Source: Shewanella sp. MBTL60-007 (GTDB lineage Bacteria; Pseudomonadota; Gammaproteobacteria; Enterobacterales; Shewanellaceae). Taken from it: 64,000 nucleotides of DNA. The stretch is from the NCBI RefSeq assembly GCF_019654915.1, contig NZ_BPET01000016.1, positions 1 through 64,000 of the forward strand, in the 5' to 3' direction. A program made the position numbers and the translations under genes. Below are positions 42,765-52,537 of this stretch, in pieces. Within the stretch, counting starts at the first letter, position 1. Every line of letters begins with the position of its first letter. A model generated the notes under the pieces. It had not been told where the DNA came from. It saw only the letters and a list, made by a program, of their open reading frames with translations, and searched no databases.

Positions 42765-44469
42765 GTTGAGTCCTTTTGATGAGTGAGTCATTAGTTATCG
42801 GCTCACCTAATAACAGCTGCAATCTATCTGCAAGCTTGTTAGATGATTCATTAACCACTAAATAATCGAAAACAAGTTTTTGATTCTGACAGTCTTTTGT
42901 CGATTGGTAAATATAGTTTGCTAAGGCTTTTTGCCACAAGCTTTGGTAATAAACAGGCCCTTCATAGGCTATGGCACTATAGGTATAAGGGGCATCATTT
43001 ATATTGTCCCAACTTGCACCAAACGCCTCTGTAAAGGCACTTTCAAGGTTGAACTTTAGCGGGCTATCACTTGCCAAGTAAGTATTGAGGGCGACTTTAG
43101 CTCTAAATACCTGTAATTGACGTGCATATTGCTGCAATAGCGCTTCTCTGCTGTCTTGCTTTAATACTGGCAGAAGTTTGCCTTTAAGGTATTGCTGTAA
43201 CCAGAAGATATCGATTTGGGCGGTATCTTGCGTTTCGCCTATGGTGTTTGCTAAGTAATATTTCTGACCACTTGCAAGTTGTTTGATGATCCTTGCCATC
43301 GCATCAATCACTTCGCTTTGCTGCTGATAGCTTTTTAACTCGGCTTTGAGCTCCAACTCAATCTGCCCAAATTGCTGACCCACAACTTGTTGGCGAATAG
43401 GTTTTACTTGGGTTTTAGTACTTGGCGTTATGTAGATATCACCAAGTAAGCGCCCCGCTAACCACATCCGATAAAGCTTGTCGTTAACTGGCGTGATCGT
43501 AATGGCAAAGGTATCCAGTTCAGTCGCTATCTCTTGTAGCCACAGTTTAGCTGAAATAGCTTTCACCTTAGTCGGCAGAGCCTCAGCTAGGGTAGGACCT
43601 AAGTTCCAAGGTGCGATATTAATTGCTTGGGTTTGGCCATTAAGAAATTGAGCAACAGACTCTGGTGTTGATAACCATTGTTCATGGAGTTGCTGGTGGC
43701 TGTAGTCGAGAAAACCTGATTGCCTTGCCTGTTGCTGGCGTAGAGTGAGGATCCTTGTTAATGGGGCTTTGTTGCGACTTGATGCCCTAGCTTGGTATGC
43801 CTGCCATACTTGCTGGCGGCAGGTCTCATTCGGCTGCTTAATTAAATAGCTAGCGAGTGAGCCATTGAAGTCGATTATAGCGGCTTTATCACTGTCATTA
43901 TCGGTAAGCTTACACTGTTCATTAAGAAAATTAAGGCTCAAGGATTGGCTGCTGATCCCTTGCTTGAATGCAGCCTGCGCGGTGTGCAACTGCGCCTTGT
44001 ACTTGGGAGAGTCGCTATTTTTAGCGAGGCGCCTAAGGCGCATTGCTAGGGCATTGACTGATGGATCATCACTTCCTGCTAAGCTGAATTGAATCGATTG
44101 GAACTTAGCCGAACTAAAAAATAGCGCTAACTCATCGGCTAAGTAAAGTTGGCATTGTAGCAATAGCTCACGGTCGCCATAGTTAAGCGGGAATTGGCGA
44201 TAATATTTAATTCTGTCGTTAATGTTGAAAAAACCGATTAAATCGCGCTCAAGTTCAATGGCTTGAATGTCGCTACTTTGGCTTTCTCTGTGTTGGACTG
44301 ATGCGGTTGAGAGTGTTGGCAACTGGTAGCTTAAACACTGTTCTACCAAGAGTGGGATTGGTGATACGGCAGCATGAGCTGCCGTATTAAACCAACAAGT
44401 AATAACTATAATTACAGTTAATAGGCTGGTGAGTTTACGAGTTGCTGGCACTGAAGTGTATTTTTGCAT
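42709..44469 (-). CDS. M3-peptidase-like periplasmic protein lacking HExxH (pseudo-oligopeptidase)
   Basis: About 586 residues from ATG 44469 (MQKYTSVPATRKL), followed by a signal peptide ending AAHAA near residue 34. The middle (LTRILTLRQQQARQSGFLDY, then LHEQWLSTPESVAQFL) matches the N-terminal half of oligopeptidase A/PrlC-type M3 peptidases. Where those carry HExGH, this protein reads RIIKQLASGQKYY, and no HExxH occurs anywhere, so it should not hydrolyse peptides by the known mechanism; it may bind them. It overlaps the ATP-grasp gene by 35 bases and the DUF3541 gene by 56. The open frame extends upstream to 44592, but that part is antiparallel-free overlap with the ligase gene and improbable. 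Confidence 0.65.
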   Translation of the reverse strand: MQKYTSVPATRKLTSLLTVIIVITCWFNTAAHAAVSPIPLLVEQCLSYQLPTLSTASVQHRESQSSDIQAIELERDLIGFFNINDRIKYYRQFPLNYGDRELLLQCQLYLADELALFFSSAKFQSIQFSLAGSDDPSVNALAMRLRRLAKNSDSPKYKAQLHTAQAAFKQGISSQSLSLNFLNEQCKLTDNDSDKAAIIDFNGSLASYLIKQPNETCRQQVWQAYQARASSRNKAPLTRILTLRQQQARQSGFLDYSHQQLHEQWLSTPESVAQFLNGQTQAINIAPWNLGPTLAEALPTKVKAISAKLWLQEIATELDTFAITITPVNDKLYRMWLAGRLLGDIYITPSTKTQVKPIRQQVVGQQFGQIELELKAELKSYQQQSEVIDAMARIIKQLASGQKYYLANTIGETQDTAQIDIFWLQQYLKGKLLPVLKQDSREALLQQYARQLQVFRAKVALNTYLASDSPLKFNLESAFTEAFGASWDNINDAPYTYSAIAYEGPVYYQSLWQKALANYIYQSTKDCQNQKLVFDYLVVNESSNKLADRLQLLLGEPITNDSLIKRTQHAFNHQDQHPRRCTLLRK

Positions 44470-45388
44470 AGGCCACGCGTTCTTCCACTGACATGTTGTG
44501 ATTACCCATTTTTTCAACATGGCGCAGATTAGGCAAAATACCACGGCCGTTGGCGATTTGAATCGCCAATCCCGGACGTGCGTTAAGCTCAAGTAAAAGC
44601 GGGCCCTTATTCTTATCTAGCACCATATCAGTACCTAGATAACCTAGCTCCGACATCTCATAGGCCATAGAGGCTGTATGTAGCAAAGTATCCCACTGCG
44701 GCACAGCAATAGAGATCAGCTCTTTTTGGGTATCAGGATGCAGATCAATCGGTTGATCGAACTGCACCGCATGCAAGCCTTTACCGGTCGCGATATCGAT
44801 GCCCACTCCGACAGCGCCTTGGTGAAGGTTAGCTTTACCATCAGATGCTGCCGTTGATAATCGCAGCATGCCCATGATCGGGAAACCTTTAAAGATAATC
44901 AGACGAATATCCGGTACACCTTCATAGGAATAACCATCGAACACGGGATCAAATTGAATAAGACCTTCAACAATCGCCACATCTGGCTTGCCGCCTAGGG
45001 AAAACAGACCACTGAGAATGTTAGAAACATGTCGATCGACTTCAGATGGCGTAACCTCTTGGCCATTAGGCTTATAGTAACGCCCATGTTCGACCTTGGT
45101 GACCACTAGAATGCCTTTCCCTCCAGAGCCTTTAGAGGGCTTAATGACGAAGCCCTCTGTGTCATTGACCATAGCGGGAATGCTCGCGATATCATGCTGT
45201 TCGCAGACCGTTCCGATCAGATCTGGCACCGCGATATTATTTGCCAGTGCCAACTGTTTGGTGGTTAACTTATCATCGACTCGTTTGTAATACTTACGCG
45301 GATTATATCGACCTATGTAGTCGATATTTCGCTTGTTCATACAAAGGACGCCGTTACGCCTTAAGTCTGAAGGATTAGCTAGGAACAT
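44435..45388 (-). CDS. RimK-related ATP-grasp ligase (alpha-L-glutamate ligase-like)
   Basis: 317 residues. ATP-grasp features: FVIKPSKGSGGKGILVV (about 81-97, phosphate-binding loop and lysines), VEGLIQFDP (hinge), DIRLIIFKG, and GTDMVLDKNKGPLLLELNARPG near the C-terminus with the Glu/Asn magnesium ligands. RimK relatives ligate glutamate or other amino acids to a protein or peptide carboxylate. It is cytoplasmic by sequence, unlike its neighbours. One base shared with the upstream transmembrane gene (stop 45388) indicates coupling. Substrate unknown; catalytic residues intact, which contrasts with the degenerate enzymes on either side. Confidence 0.83.
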   Translation of the reverse strand: MFLANPSDLRRNGVLCMNKRNIDYIGRYNPRKYYKRVDDKLTTKQLALANNIAVPDLIGTVCEQHDIASIPAMVNDTEGFVIKPSKGSGGKGILVVTKVEHGRYYKPNGQEVTPSEVDRHVSNILSGLFSLGGKPDVAIVEGLIQFDPVFDGYSYEGVPDIRLIIFKGFPIMGMLRLSTAASDGKANLHQGAVGVGIDIATGKGLHAVQFDQPIDLHPDTQKELISIAVPQWDTLLHTASMAYEMSELGYLGTDMVLDKNKGPLLLELNARPGLAIQIANGRGILPNLRHVEKMGNHNMSVEERVAYAKIHFSASNS

Positions 45389-46902
45389 TATTTATCTCCA
45401 GCTAGCGGCTTAAAGCGCTTAAGCTCTAGTAAGCGATAGCCTGTGTATTGGCCCATTAATAACACAAGAGCCAAAATCACTAAGTGAATACCTAAGAAGT
45501 TAAATACCCAATGCTGTACCCATGATGCACTCATAGCTAGGTAGGCGAGGGTTGCAACAAACAAGCTACCACCACCTTGAACAAACACCTCTTTTGGACC
45601 TTCCTCTTCCCATAGGATAGACATTCTTTCGATGGTCCATGCCAGGATAATCATTGGGAAGAAGGTGATTGTTAACCCTTCGCTGAGACCAAACTTGTAA
45701 GAGAGCAGGGTAAATAAGCCGATGATGCCGATCACCACGATAATCACCGCGGAGATCCGGGAGATCAGCAAGAGGTTGAGCTCCGATAAATAAGAGCGGA
45801 TCATCAAACCGAACGCAACAATCAGTAGGAAGCCAATCAAACCTGTGAGTAGTGTGGTCTGAATAAAGGCTAAGGCAATCAATACAGGCATAAAAGTGCC
45901 CGATGTCTTGATACCGATAATCACTCGCAGGAACACCACCATCAATACGCCGATAGGGATAAGTAGGATACCTTTAAATAGGCTTTGCTCTTCTAATGGT
46001 AGTTGATACAAGGAGAAGTCTAGTGCGTTGTCATTCTTCATGACATCGATAGCGGTGGCTAGGGCCGAACGCGTATCTTGCAGCATGGAGAAGTTAACTT
46101 GTGAATTGACGCCCCCGATCACATCAAGCACAGAGGTGCCAGAGCGATCCCATAATAGCAAGTTATCTGGGCGGCCTTGGCTGCCATCTTCGGCATTGAA
46201 TAGGTGCCATTGACCGTCATGGTAAACTTCAACGAAGTTGGCTAGTTGCTGTCTGCGGCGCTGGTCTTCTAGATAGAGGCCACTGACCTCTTTTGCAGGG
46301 ATCCCTTTGCTGTGCAGCATTCTGATAAACAGCTTGCTTGGGGAGTTGCTTGTTAGTAGTAGCTCAATATTTTGGCTGCGCTCGTTGGCGTTTAACGCCT
46401 TGTTGAGTTGCTGTGCAAATGAAAGGCTGGTTGCACTTCGAGACCACACCTCTTCAATCGCTTGCTGTGCGGCGGCTTCCTCTGTTGCAGGCCAAGTATA
46501 GGTGCTTGGTGTGGCTGGGATACCATCGGCCTTAAGTATACTTTGGCCAGTTGGGATCAAGGTGACCTTGTAATAGAGATCTTGAGTGCCAGTGGCTCTT
46601 CTTATCGACCAAATTGCGCGACGGTCGATCTCGTTATTGGTAATGGTTAATCCGTAACCTGGAGATGTTGCGTTTTCGACTAGGATTTCATATGCAGGAT
46701 CTTCAGGCAGTGAAAAAGAAACTTCTGCTGGCTCGCCTGTACCTTGAAAGCTGACTTTAGCATCCACAGTCCAGCTTTGAACCTGTTTACCCGGTAGGAA
46801 TGGAACATTATGCTCAATGCCACGGTAAACGCTGGCCGCTATCCCGGCGATAAACAGTAAAGCGACTAAAATATAAAAAGGCTTTCTAGAATGCATTTGC
46901 AA
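45388..46902 (-). CDS. Inactive transglutaminase-like protein with seven membrane segments
   Basis: 504 residues. One N-terminal membrane helix (about 8-27), a periplasmic domain of about 230 residues with a transglutaminase-like fold (FIRMLHSKGIPAKEVSGLYLED, WHLFNAEDGSQGRPDNLLLWDRSG) in which the usual cysteine is absent (LFIRMLHSKG replaces the Cys helix), then a C-terminal block of about seven membrane helices (about 310-490). The architecture corresponds to the family pair named inactive transglutaminase / 7TM. It always neighbours a RimK-like ligase and a retropepsin-like protein as far as I recall. It ends on the first base of the ligase gene. Confidence 0.8.
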   Translation of the reverse strand: MQMHSRKPFYILVALLFIAGIAASVYRGIEHNVPFLPGKQVQSWTVDAKVSFQGTGEPAEVSFSLPEDPAYEILVENATSPGYGLTITNNEIDRRAIWSIRRATGTQDLYYKVTLIPTGQSILKADGIPATPSTYTWPATEEAAAQQAIEEVWSRSATSLSFAQQLNKALNANERSQNIELLLTSNSPSKLFIRMLHSKGIPAKEVSGLYLEDQRRRQQLANFVEVYHDGQWHLFNAEDGSQGRPDNLLLWDRSGTSVLDVIGGVNSQVNFSMLQDTRSALATAIDVMKNDNALDFSLYQLPLEEQSLFKGILLIPIGVLMVVFLRVIIGIKTSGTFMPVLIALAFIQTTLLTGLIGFLLIVAFGLMIRSYLSELNLLLISRISAVIIVVIGIIGLFTLLSYKFGLSEGLTITFFPMIILAWTIERMSILWEEEGPKEVFVQGGGSLFVATLAYLAMSASWVQHWVFNFLGIHLVILALVLLMGQYTGYRLLELKRFKPLAGDK

Positions 46903-46910
46903 TTATCCTA

Positions 46911-47663
46911 TTATTTCGTTTTAGACGCTTTAGCGTCTTGTTTTTTTCCGTGGACATAGGTTTGCCCTACATCGACAACCGCGATGTCTTGCATAAACTT
47001 GCGACCAAGTAGTAACGGATACTCCAAATGGCTGCGATCGCTTAAATTAAGATCGGTCTCGGCTTTATATTGGCCAATCTCTAAGTGAGCGTGAATAACT
47101 GGGCGACGATCGCTTTTATTGTCTGCGTCTTGTTTGATGCGTACGAAACGTTCAACTTTTGACTCGAAGGTTTTAGCTGGCTGTTTCTCGCCTTGGGTAA
47201 AGACGTCAAATCGTACCCACTGACTGCCGTCTCTCTCAAATAGGATGATGTTGCGTGCATCCAATGATGAAGATTCTGCGCCAGTATCGATTCGGGTATC
47301 AAAGCTGGCCTTAACTTCATCAACGTAAACATGTTCGACAGCACCTAGCATAAACTTGTCACCGATAGGCGAGGGGGGGCACTGCACTGGCGCGACAACA
47401 GGCACTACTGCGGCTTCTTTTTTCACTTCTAACTGAGCCACTTTGGCATTGAGAGATTCTATTTGACTGCTTAGTTGGGCATATCCTGCAGACTGAGCTT
47501 GGTTACAACTATCAATTGCTCCAAGAATATTTGTTTCTTGTTTCGTTAGACTGGCTTCGAGCGCTGCCGCATCAACAGGGATCGGTGCGTTAGTGTCTTT
47601 GGTCGTTGCACAACCTGAAATAAAGGCTGAAATTGCGGCGATACAAATTATCTGCTTGAACAT
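46911..47663 (-). CDS. Retropepsin-like lipoprotein (putative ATP-dependent zinc protease family, PF05618)
   Basis: 250 residues from ATG 47663, with GGGAAG four bases before it; an ATG 12 bases upstream has no such site. A lipoprotein signal ends in ISGC (Cys about residue 17). A helical coiled-coil spacer (about 30-85) precedes the protease-like domain, which has DTGAESSSLDARN (about 126-138), the D-T-G motif of retropepsins, and LLGRKFMQDIAVVDVG near the end. Family members are named ATP-dependent zinc proteases, though the visible motif is aspartic-protease type. First gene of the envelope cluster, 8 bases before the 7TM gene. Confidence 0.78.
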   Translation of the reverse strand: MFKQIICIAAISAFISGCATTKDTNAPIPVDAAALEASLTKQETNILGAIDSCNQAQSAGYAQLSSQIESLNAKVAQLEVKKEAAVVPVVAPVQCPPSPIGDKFMLGAVEHVYVDEVKASFDTRIDTGAESSSLDARNIILFERDGSQWVRFDVFTQGEKQPAKTFESKVERFVRIKQDADNKSDRRPVIHAHLEIGQYKAETDLNLSDRSHLEYPLLLGRKFMQDIAVVDVGQTYVHGKKQDAKASKTK

Positions 47664-47686
47664 AGTGCTTCCCATTTACTATTTGG

Positions 47687-48679
47687 CTAGATCAAATCTT
47701 TGTTAGGCTGATTCTTGGTGGCAATGATGGTAGCTCTCTTTGGTGCCGGGTAACCTTCCACGGTTAAGCTAACATCATTAGGGTCTAAATAATCGACTAG
47801 TGATTCATTTGGCATCCAAGGGGTGCTTCTTTGCTCTGCTAAAGAGGTGACATCGACATCAACACAACGTATGTCAGTGAAATCGCATTTCTTAAGCCAA
47901 AGCATCAGTGCATCAACAGAGGGCAAGAACCAAACATTATTCATCTTGCCATATCTATCCTTAGGCACAAGTACGGTGTTTTCATCACCGTCTATGACCA
48001 ATGTTTCGAGTACAAGTTCGCCGCCTGTGCGCAACTGATCTCTTAATTGATAGATATGATCGATAGGGGAACGGCGATGATATAAAACGCCCATCGAGAA
48101 AACAGTATCAAACGCATCTAACGCTGGAAGCTCTTCAATTCCCAGTGGTAAGAAGTGAACAGGATGTTCATTACCAGCTAAGCGTTTAACCGCTTCGAAT
48201 TGGCACATAAATAATGGTGAGGGATCGATGCCCACAACGTGTTTAGCGCCTTCACCCAGCATACGCCACATATGGTAGCCGCTGCCGCACCCAACATCGA
48301 GTACGGTACGATTTTGTAATGGAGAAATATGGGGAACAACCCGTTCCCACTTCCAATCGGAACGCCACTCTGTATCGATTTCGATTCCGTGTAGAGAGTA
48401 GGGCCCTTTACGCCAAGGCTTGAAAATTCCTAAAAGATTTTCAAGCTTTTGTCTTTCACCATCGCTTAGCTGTTCACCTGATCCAATCTTTACGCTGGTC
48501 TTAAAATCGATGATATCGGCTTCAGGGTAATGCAGTTTATTGAGTACTTTTTCCCACTTTGGTAGTGAGCCATGTTTATGCTCACGTTGCCATTGACCGA
48601 GAATAGCAGGAAGGGTCTCCAGCCAGTGTTGAAGACTAGAGTCAGAAATCTGTTTGTAAAATGAGCTAAAGCTAATCAC
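47687..48679 (-). CDS. cmoB: tRNA U34 carboxymethyltransferase CmoB
   Basis: 330 residues. It transfers a carboxymethyl group from carboxy-SAM to 5-hydroxyuridine at tRNA position 34, making the cmo5U wobble base. The Rossmann methyltransferase domain holds [15 protein letters not shown] (about 124-138), [11 protein letters not shown] and [16 protein letters not shown]; the N-terminal KPWRKGPY segment is CmoB-specific. Overlaps cmoA by four bases, so both are co-translated. Confidence 0.97.
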   Translation of the reverse strand: MISFSSFYKQISDSSLQHWLETLPAILGQWQREHKHGSLPKWEKVLNKLHYPEADIIDFKTSVKIGSGEQLSDGERQKLENLLGIFKPWRKGPYSLHGIEIDTEWRSDWKWERVVPHISPLQNRTVLDVGCGSGYHMWRMLGEGAKHVVGIDPSPLFMCQFEAVKRLAGNEHPVHFLPLGIEELPALDAFDTVFSMGVLYHRRSPIDHIYQLRDQLRTGGELVLETLVIDGDENTVLVPKDRYGKMNNVWFLPSVDALMLWLKKCDFTDIRCVDVDVTSLAEQRSTPWMPNESLVDYLDPNDVSLTVEGYPAPKRATIIATKNQPNKDLI

Positions 48680-49407
48680 TTAATTGCCACCATTGATGCG
48701 AAGTTAAAACATTGGAACCAAACGCTGAACTGACTAAATCCTTGTGCTCTGATGCGATTCTCATGTTCGATGAGTGTATCAGGTTTCATCACATTTTCTA
48801 ACGAACTACGTTTTTGACTGATCTCTAACTCACTGTAACCATTTGCTCTTTTGAAATCGAGGTGTAAATCATCTAATGTCGATTGGATTTTGTCCTCTTT
48901 AAAGTAAAGTTTTTCAGAGAGCACTAATAAACCACCGGGTAGTAAGCCTTGGTAGATATTGTTGAGCAGGCTTTCACGATCGCTTGGCGCAAGAAATTGC
49001 ATCGTGAAATTAAGCACGACTAAAGAGGCGTTTTCTATCTTAATATCACGAATATCACCACAGACCAGCTCAACAGGGGTTTCACTCACATAAGCCGATA
49101 GGTTCTCACTGCAGCGTTCGATCATCGATTCGCTATTATCTATGGCGATGATCTGACAGTTTCGGCCTTCTACGCGACGGCGAATACTTAATGTTGCTGC
49201 GCCTAGTGAGCAGCCTAAATCATAAATTTTACTGTTAGGCGTAGCGTACTTTTGGGCTAAATCGCCAATAGTATTGATTATTTGACCATAACCAGGAACG
49301 GAGCGCCTGATCATATCATTAAATACACCTGCTACTTTGTCATCGAATTGAAAGTCGCTGACGCGTTCGTATGGTTTGGCAAAGAGATTGTCTTGAGAAG
49401 AGTTCAT
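48676..49407 (-). CDS. cmoA: Carboxy-S-adenosyl-L-methionine synthase CmoA
   Basis: 243 residues. It makes carboxy-SAM from SAM and prephenate, the cofactor used by CmoB. Motifs: [20 protein letters not shown] at the start, [14 protein letters not shown] (SAM loop, about 61-74), [10 protein letters not shown], and [13 protein letters not shown]. Length equals the usual 240-247. First gene of the cmoA-cmoB pair; whether the downstream envelope cluster belongs to the same transcript is unclear (8-23 base gaps only, so it may). Confidence 0.97.
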   Translation of the reverse strand: MNSSQDNLFAKPYERVSDFQFDDKVAGVFNDMIRRSVPGYGQIINTIGDLAQKYATPNSKIYDLGCSLGAATLSIRRRVEGRNCQIIAIDNSESMIERCSENLSAYVSETPVELVCGDIRDIKIENASLVVLNFTMQFLAPSDRESLLNNIYQGLLPGGLLVLSEKLYFKEDKIQSTLDDLHLDFKRANGYSELEISQKRSSLENVMKPDTLIEHENRIRAQGFSQFSVWFQCFNFASMVAIK

Positions 49408-49556
49408 GTGATCAAATAGTGAGAGTTCAACTCTTCATTCTAGCTAAACATGTCTATAACCAGCAAGACTAGCACTAGAATTTCCTCATAAAATTTTGTC
49501 TAATAGCAATAATGAAACAAAATCAATTCAGTTTGTTAACTTAGTGGAAGATGTAA

Positions 49557-52367
49557 TTGAAAACTATCACTTGTTTATTGCGACTTTTTGCACTGATGTT
49601 TATCGCGTTTCCAGCCTTTTCGGATGCCGAGAGAAAAGAAACACCCTTAACCATTGCAATGAGCAACGACAGTTACCCCTTTCAATTTGTTGATGAAAAT
49701 AATCAGCCAAGCGGTCTTTTGGTTGATATCTGGCTGGAATGGTCGAAGCAGACCAATAGGCAAGTTGTCTTTAAGCCATCTAACTGGGATATATCATTAA
49801 AAGATGTAGATATGGGCGTAGCAGATGTTCATATCGGTATGGCCAATACTGCCGCGAGAGAAGACGACTATGAGTTCTCTGAAGAGATTGCCAGTGTAAG
49901 CAGTTACCTCTACATTAATTACCAATTACCTGTGGCGAACAGTTTTGCCGATATCATTCCTTATAAAGTTGGTGTCGTTAAAGGTGCGGCGCAAATAGCC
50001 ATTTTAAAAAAGCTGCAGCCTAAGCTGACATTCACTTACTTTGATAATCGCAGTGAGCTCATTAAAGCATTGATTAATGAGGAGGTTTTTGTATTTGTGG
50101 GCTTAGAGGGCTTTTTACGTCAAAGCCAGATTAACAATATCATCTCAGTTAATTTTCCCGTTGAGAATCGTAAACTTATCTCGGCATTGTCAATTTCACC
50201 CGCACTAAAAAAAGGAAATCATCACCAAGCAGCCATGATTGCCAAAGGGTTTAGTGATATTGACCCCGGGGTGATTGAGGGGCACCAGCGTAGGTGGCTT
50301 GGTAATTTGCGCTATCAAAATGATATCGTGATAGCAATGCAAACAGGCGTTGAGCCTTTTGCTGATATTGGCTCTGATGGTTTACCCCACGGATTATTAG
50401 TCGATATCTGGAAGCTTTGGTCTGAAAAAACAGGGCTGCCGATACGATTTGTAGCCGGTAGCATGAAACAGAGTATCGATAATATTAAGCGCGGTATTGC
50501 CGATGTTCACTTAGGCTATCCAGAATCGGTTGCAATGCAGACGGGTCTTAACCGCACTCACACGATATATCGTGTGGCCAGCCGTCTATTTTCATTTGAA
50601 AAACCGCTGCAAAGTTTGGACGATCTTAAGGGAAAAGTCGTGGCGGTTGCTCCAACGGCACCTTACTTACCTGAATTAGTCGATGCCTTGCCAGATTCGG
50701 ATATTCGTTACTATCACTCTGTCGATAGCATGATTGAAGCCGCTAAGAGCGGCGAGATCAGCGCGTTCGTTGCTGCAGCAGCTTGGACTCAACATTATCT
50801 GCTTTTAAATCATAGTTGGGATCAATTTCATCAGTATATTGACTTGGAATTTAAGACGGATCTGTTTGTGCTCAATCGCGGCAGTGAGCAGGGCTTCGCC
50901 CAGCGGGTTGCGGCGGGATTTAACCTTATCACTCAGGGGGAATTGGCGAGCATTGAACGCAAGTGGATGTTAAACCCTGAGGATAGGATCTATAAGAATA
51001 AACGGGGCTTAATTGATTTAACGCCTGTTCAGCAGCGACTAATCGAAGACGTTGGTACTGTAAAGGTGGGATATTTGCGTAACTGGCGACCGATGGAGTA
51101 TCAGCAAGAAGGCCAGTATGGGGGAATAAACAGTGATATTGTCAATATTATTGCTGAAGAGTTAGGCCTTAATATTCAAACGCAGGTGTTCGATGAATGG
51201 CAAGATTTACTTGATGCACTAATAAGTGGTGAGGTCGACATGGCGGGCTCGGTGGCTAAGACGCCGGAGCGAGAATTTCAATTAAGCTTCACCGATTCAT
51301 ACTGGCCTGCGCCATGGGGGTTAGTGACATCATTTAATCACGTTAACGTTTTTAGCCTAGATGATCTCAAAGGACAGAGAGTCGCCGTGGTTGAGGGCTA
51401 TCATATTATTAGTCAGTTAATGCGTGAACATCCAAGGTTAAAGCTGATTTTAGTACCCGACAGTCAAGCTGGATTAAAAGCGGTAGAGCAGGGCAAGGCG
51501 GATGTGTTTATCGATAAGGTGGTGAACTTAAGCAGTAACTTGCGCAATGATAAATATGCCAACTTAAAGATGTCGATGTTGGTTGGTTTTGCCCAGCAGC
51601 GTAGTCACTTTGGAGTCCATCATAGTAAAAAAGAACTGCTGCCGTTAATCAACGCAGTTTTGGCTAATATCGACTCCACTCGGCAGCAACAGATCCATCA
51701 GAAGTGGGTGTCGCAGACAGTTGAGTTTGGGCGTGATGAATATGAGAACAAACTCAAAATAGGGATAGCGACATTTTCAATTCTGACCTTAGTTATTATC
51801 GTTTCCTTACTGGCTATTCGGCGTTTACGTAAAGAGGTCGCGCTGCGTATTGAAGCCGAGAATAAGATGGCACACTTTGCCAAGCACGATGGGTTGACAC
51901 AGCTACCTAATCGAATGTTAATCGAAGACAGGCTAGAGCAGGCAATATTATTGCATGCCCGCGATACAGCTCAGTTTGCGGTGATCTTTATTGACTTAGA
52001 TGGTTTTAAATTGATCAATGATAAGTATGGCCATCAAGTTGGCGATAAGTTTTTGGTGCATGTGAGCGAGGTGCTCGCTAACAGCATTCGTCGTTCAGAT
52101 ACCGTAGGGCGCTTTGGTGGGGATGAGTTCGTCGTAATTTTAAATGATATTAAAGATGTTAAATCGGTTTATGATGTGACCGAAAACCTACTAAGCAACC
52201 TATCAACGCCCTTTGTGATTAATGAACAGAGTGTTAGCGCATCGGCGAGTATCGGCATTGCCGTTTATCCGAAAGATGGTGATTGTATCGATGCACTATT
52301 GAAAACAGCAGATAAACAGATGTATCGTGCAAAAAATGCGGGTGGCAGGGCATATCGAAGCACCTAG
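49557..52367 (+). CDS. Diguanylate cyclase with three periplasmic solute-binding domains
   Basis: 936 residues. Signal-anchor (about 1-24), then three family-3 solute-binding (SBP_bac_3) domains at about 30-248, 256-485 and 510-730: each begins with a PYPF/EPF/WRPMEY-type motif followed by GLLVDIW or GINSDIV. A membrane helix (about 738-760) and a GGDEF domain (775-935) follow. GGDEF is intact at 854-858 with the I-site RRSD before it. It probably couples periplasmic amino acids or similar ligands to c-di-GMP synthesis. TTG 49557 is the likely start, with GGAAG six bases upstream and no alternative ATG. Confidence 0.88.
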   Translation: MKTITCLLRLFALMFIAFPAFSDAERKETPLTIAMSNDSYPFQFVDENNQPSGLLVDIWLEWSKQTNRQVVFKPSNWDISLKDVDMGVADVHIGMANTAAREDDYEFSEEIASVSSYLYINYQLPVANSFADIIPYKVGVVKGAAQIAILKKLQPKLTFTYFDNRSELIKALINEEVFVFVGLEGFLRQSQINNIISVNFPVENRKLISALSISPALKKGNHHQAAMIAKGFSDIDPGVIEGHQRRWLGNLRYQNDIVIAMQTGVEPFADIGSDGLPHGLLVDIWKLWSEKTGLPIRFVAGSMKQSIDNIKRGIADVHLGYPESVAMQTGLNRTHTIYRVASRLFSFEKPLQSLDDLKGKVVAVAPTAPYLPELVDALPDSDIRYYHSVDSMIEAAKSGEISAFVAAAAWTQHYLLLNHSWDQFHQYIDLEFKTDLFVLNRGSEQGFAQRVAAGFNLITQGELASIERKWMLNPEDRIYKNKRGLIDLTPVQQRLIEDVGTVKVGYLRNWRPMEYQQEGQYGGINSDIVNIIAEELGLNIQTQVFDEWQDLLDALISGEVDMAGSVAKTPEREFQLSFTDSYWPAPWGLVTSFNHVNVFSLDDLKGQRVAVVEGYHIISQLMREHPRLKLILVPDSQAGLKAVEQGKADVFIDKVVNLSSNLRNDKYANLKMSMLVGFAQQRSHFGVHHSKKELLPLINAVLANIDSTRQQQIHQKWVSQTVEFGRDEYENKLKIGIATFSILTLVIIVSLLAIRRLRKEVALRIEAENKMAHFAKHDGLTQLPNRMLIEDRLEQAILLHARDTAQFAVIFIDLDGFKLINDKYGHQVGDKFLVHVSEVLANSIRRSDTVGRFGGDEFVVILNDIKDVKSVYDVTENLLSNLSTPFVINEQSVSASASIGIAVYPKDGDCIDALLKTADKQMYRAKNAGGRAYRST

Positions 52368-52537
52368 TTTTGCTAAGATAAGCCAAACTATATAATTTTT
52401 AATCTAAATTGATTGATAGTTAGCCGACTAATCGAGAAGTTATTTGGAAAACGGCAATATTTCTCTATAATGCCGCTTTTGTCTTATTTTGAACCAGATC
52501 CTCAAGCATCGCTTTGCGGAATAAAGGAAAGAGTTAA

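Noticed and set aside
44470..44592. N-terminal extension of the M3-like protein
   Set aside because: It lies over the end of the ATP-grasp gene and would put the signal peptide about 45 residues inside the protein; ATG 44469 gives a normal signal peptide.
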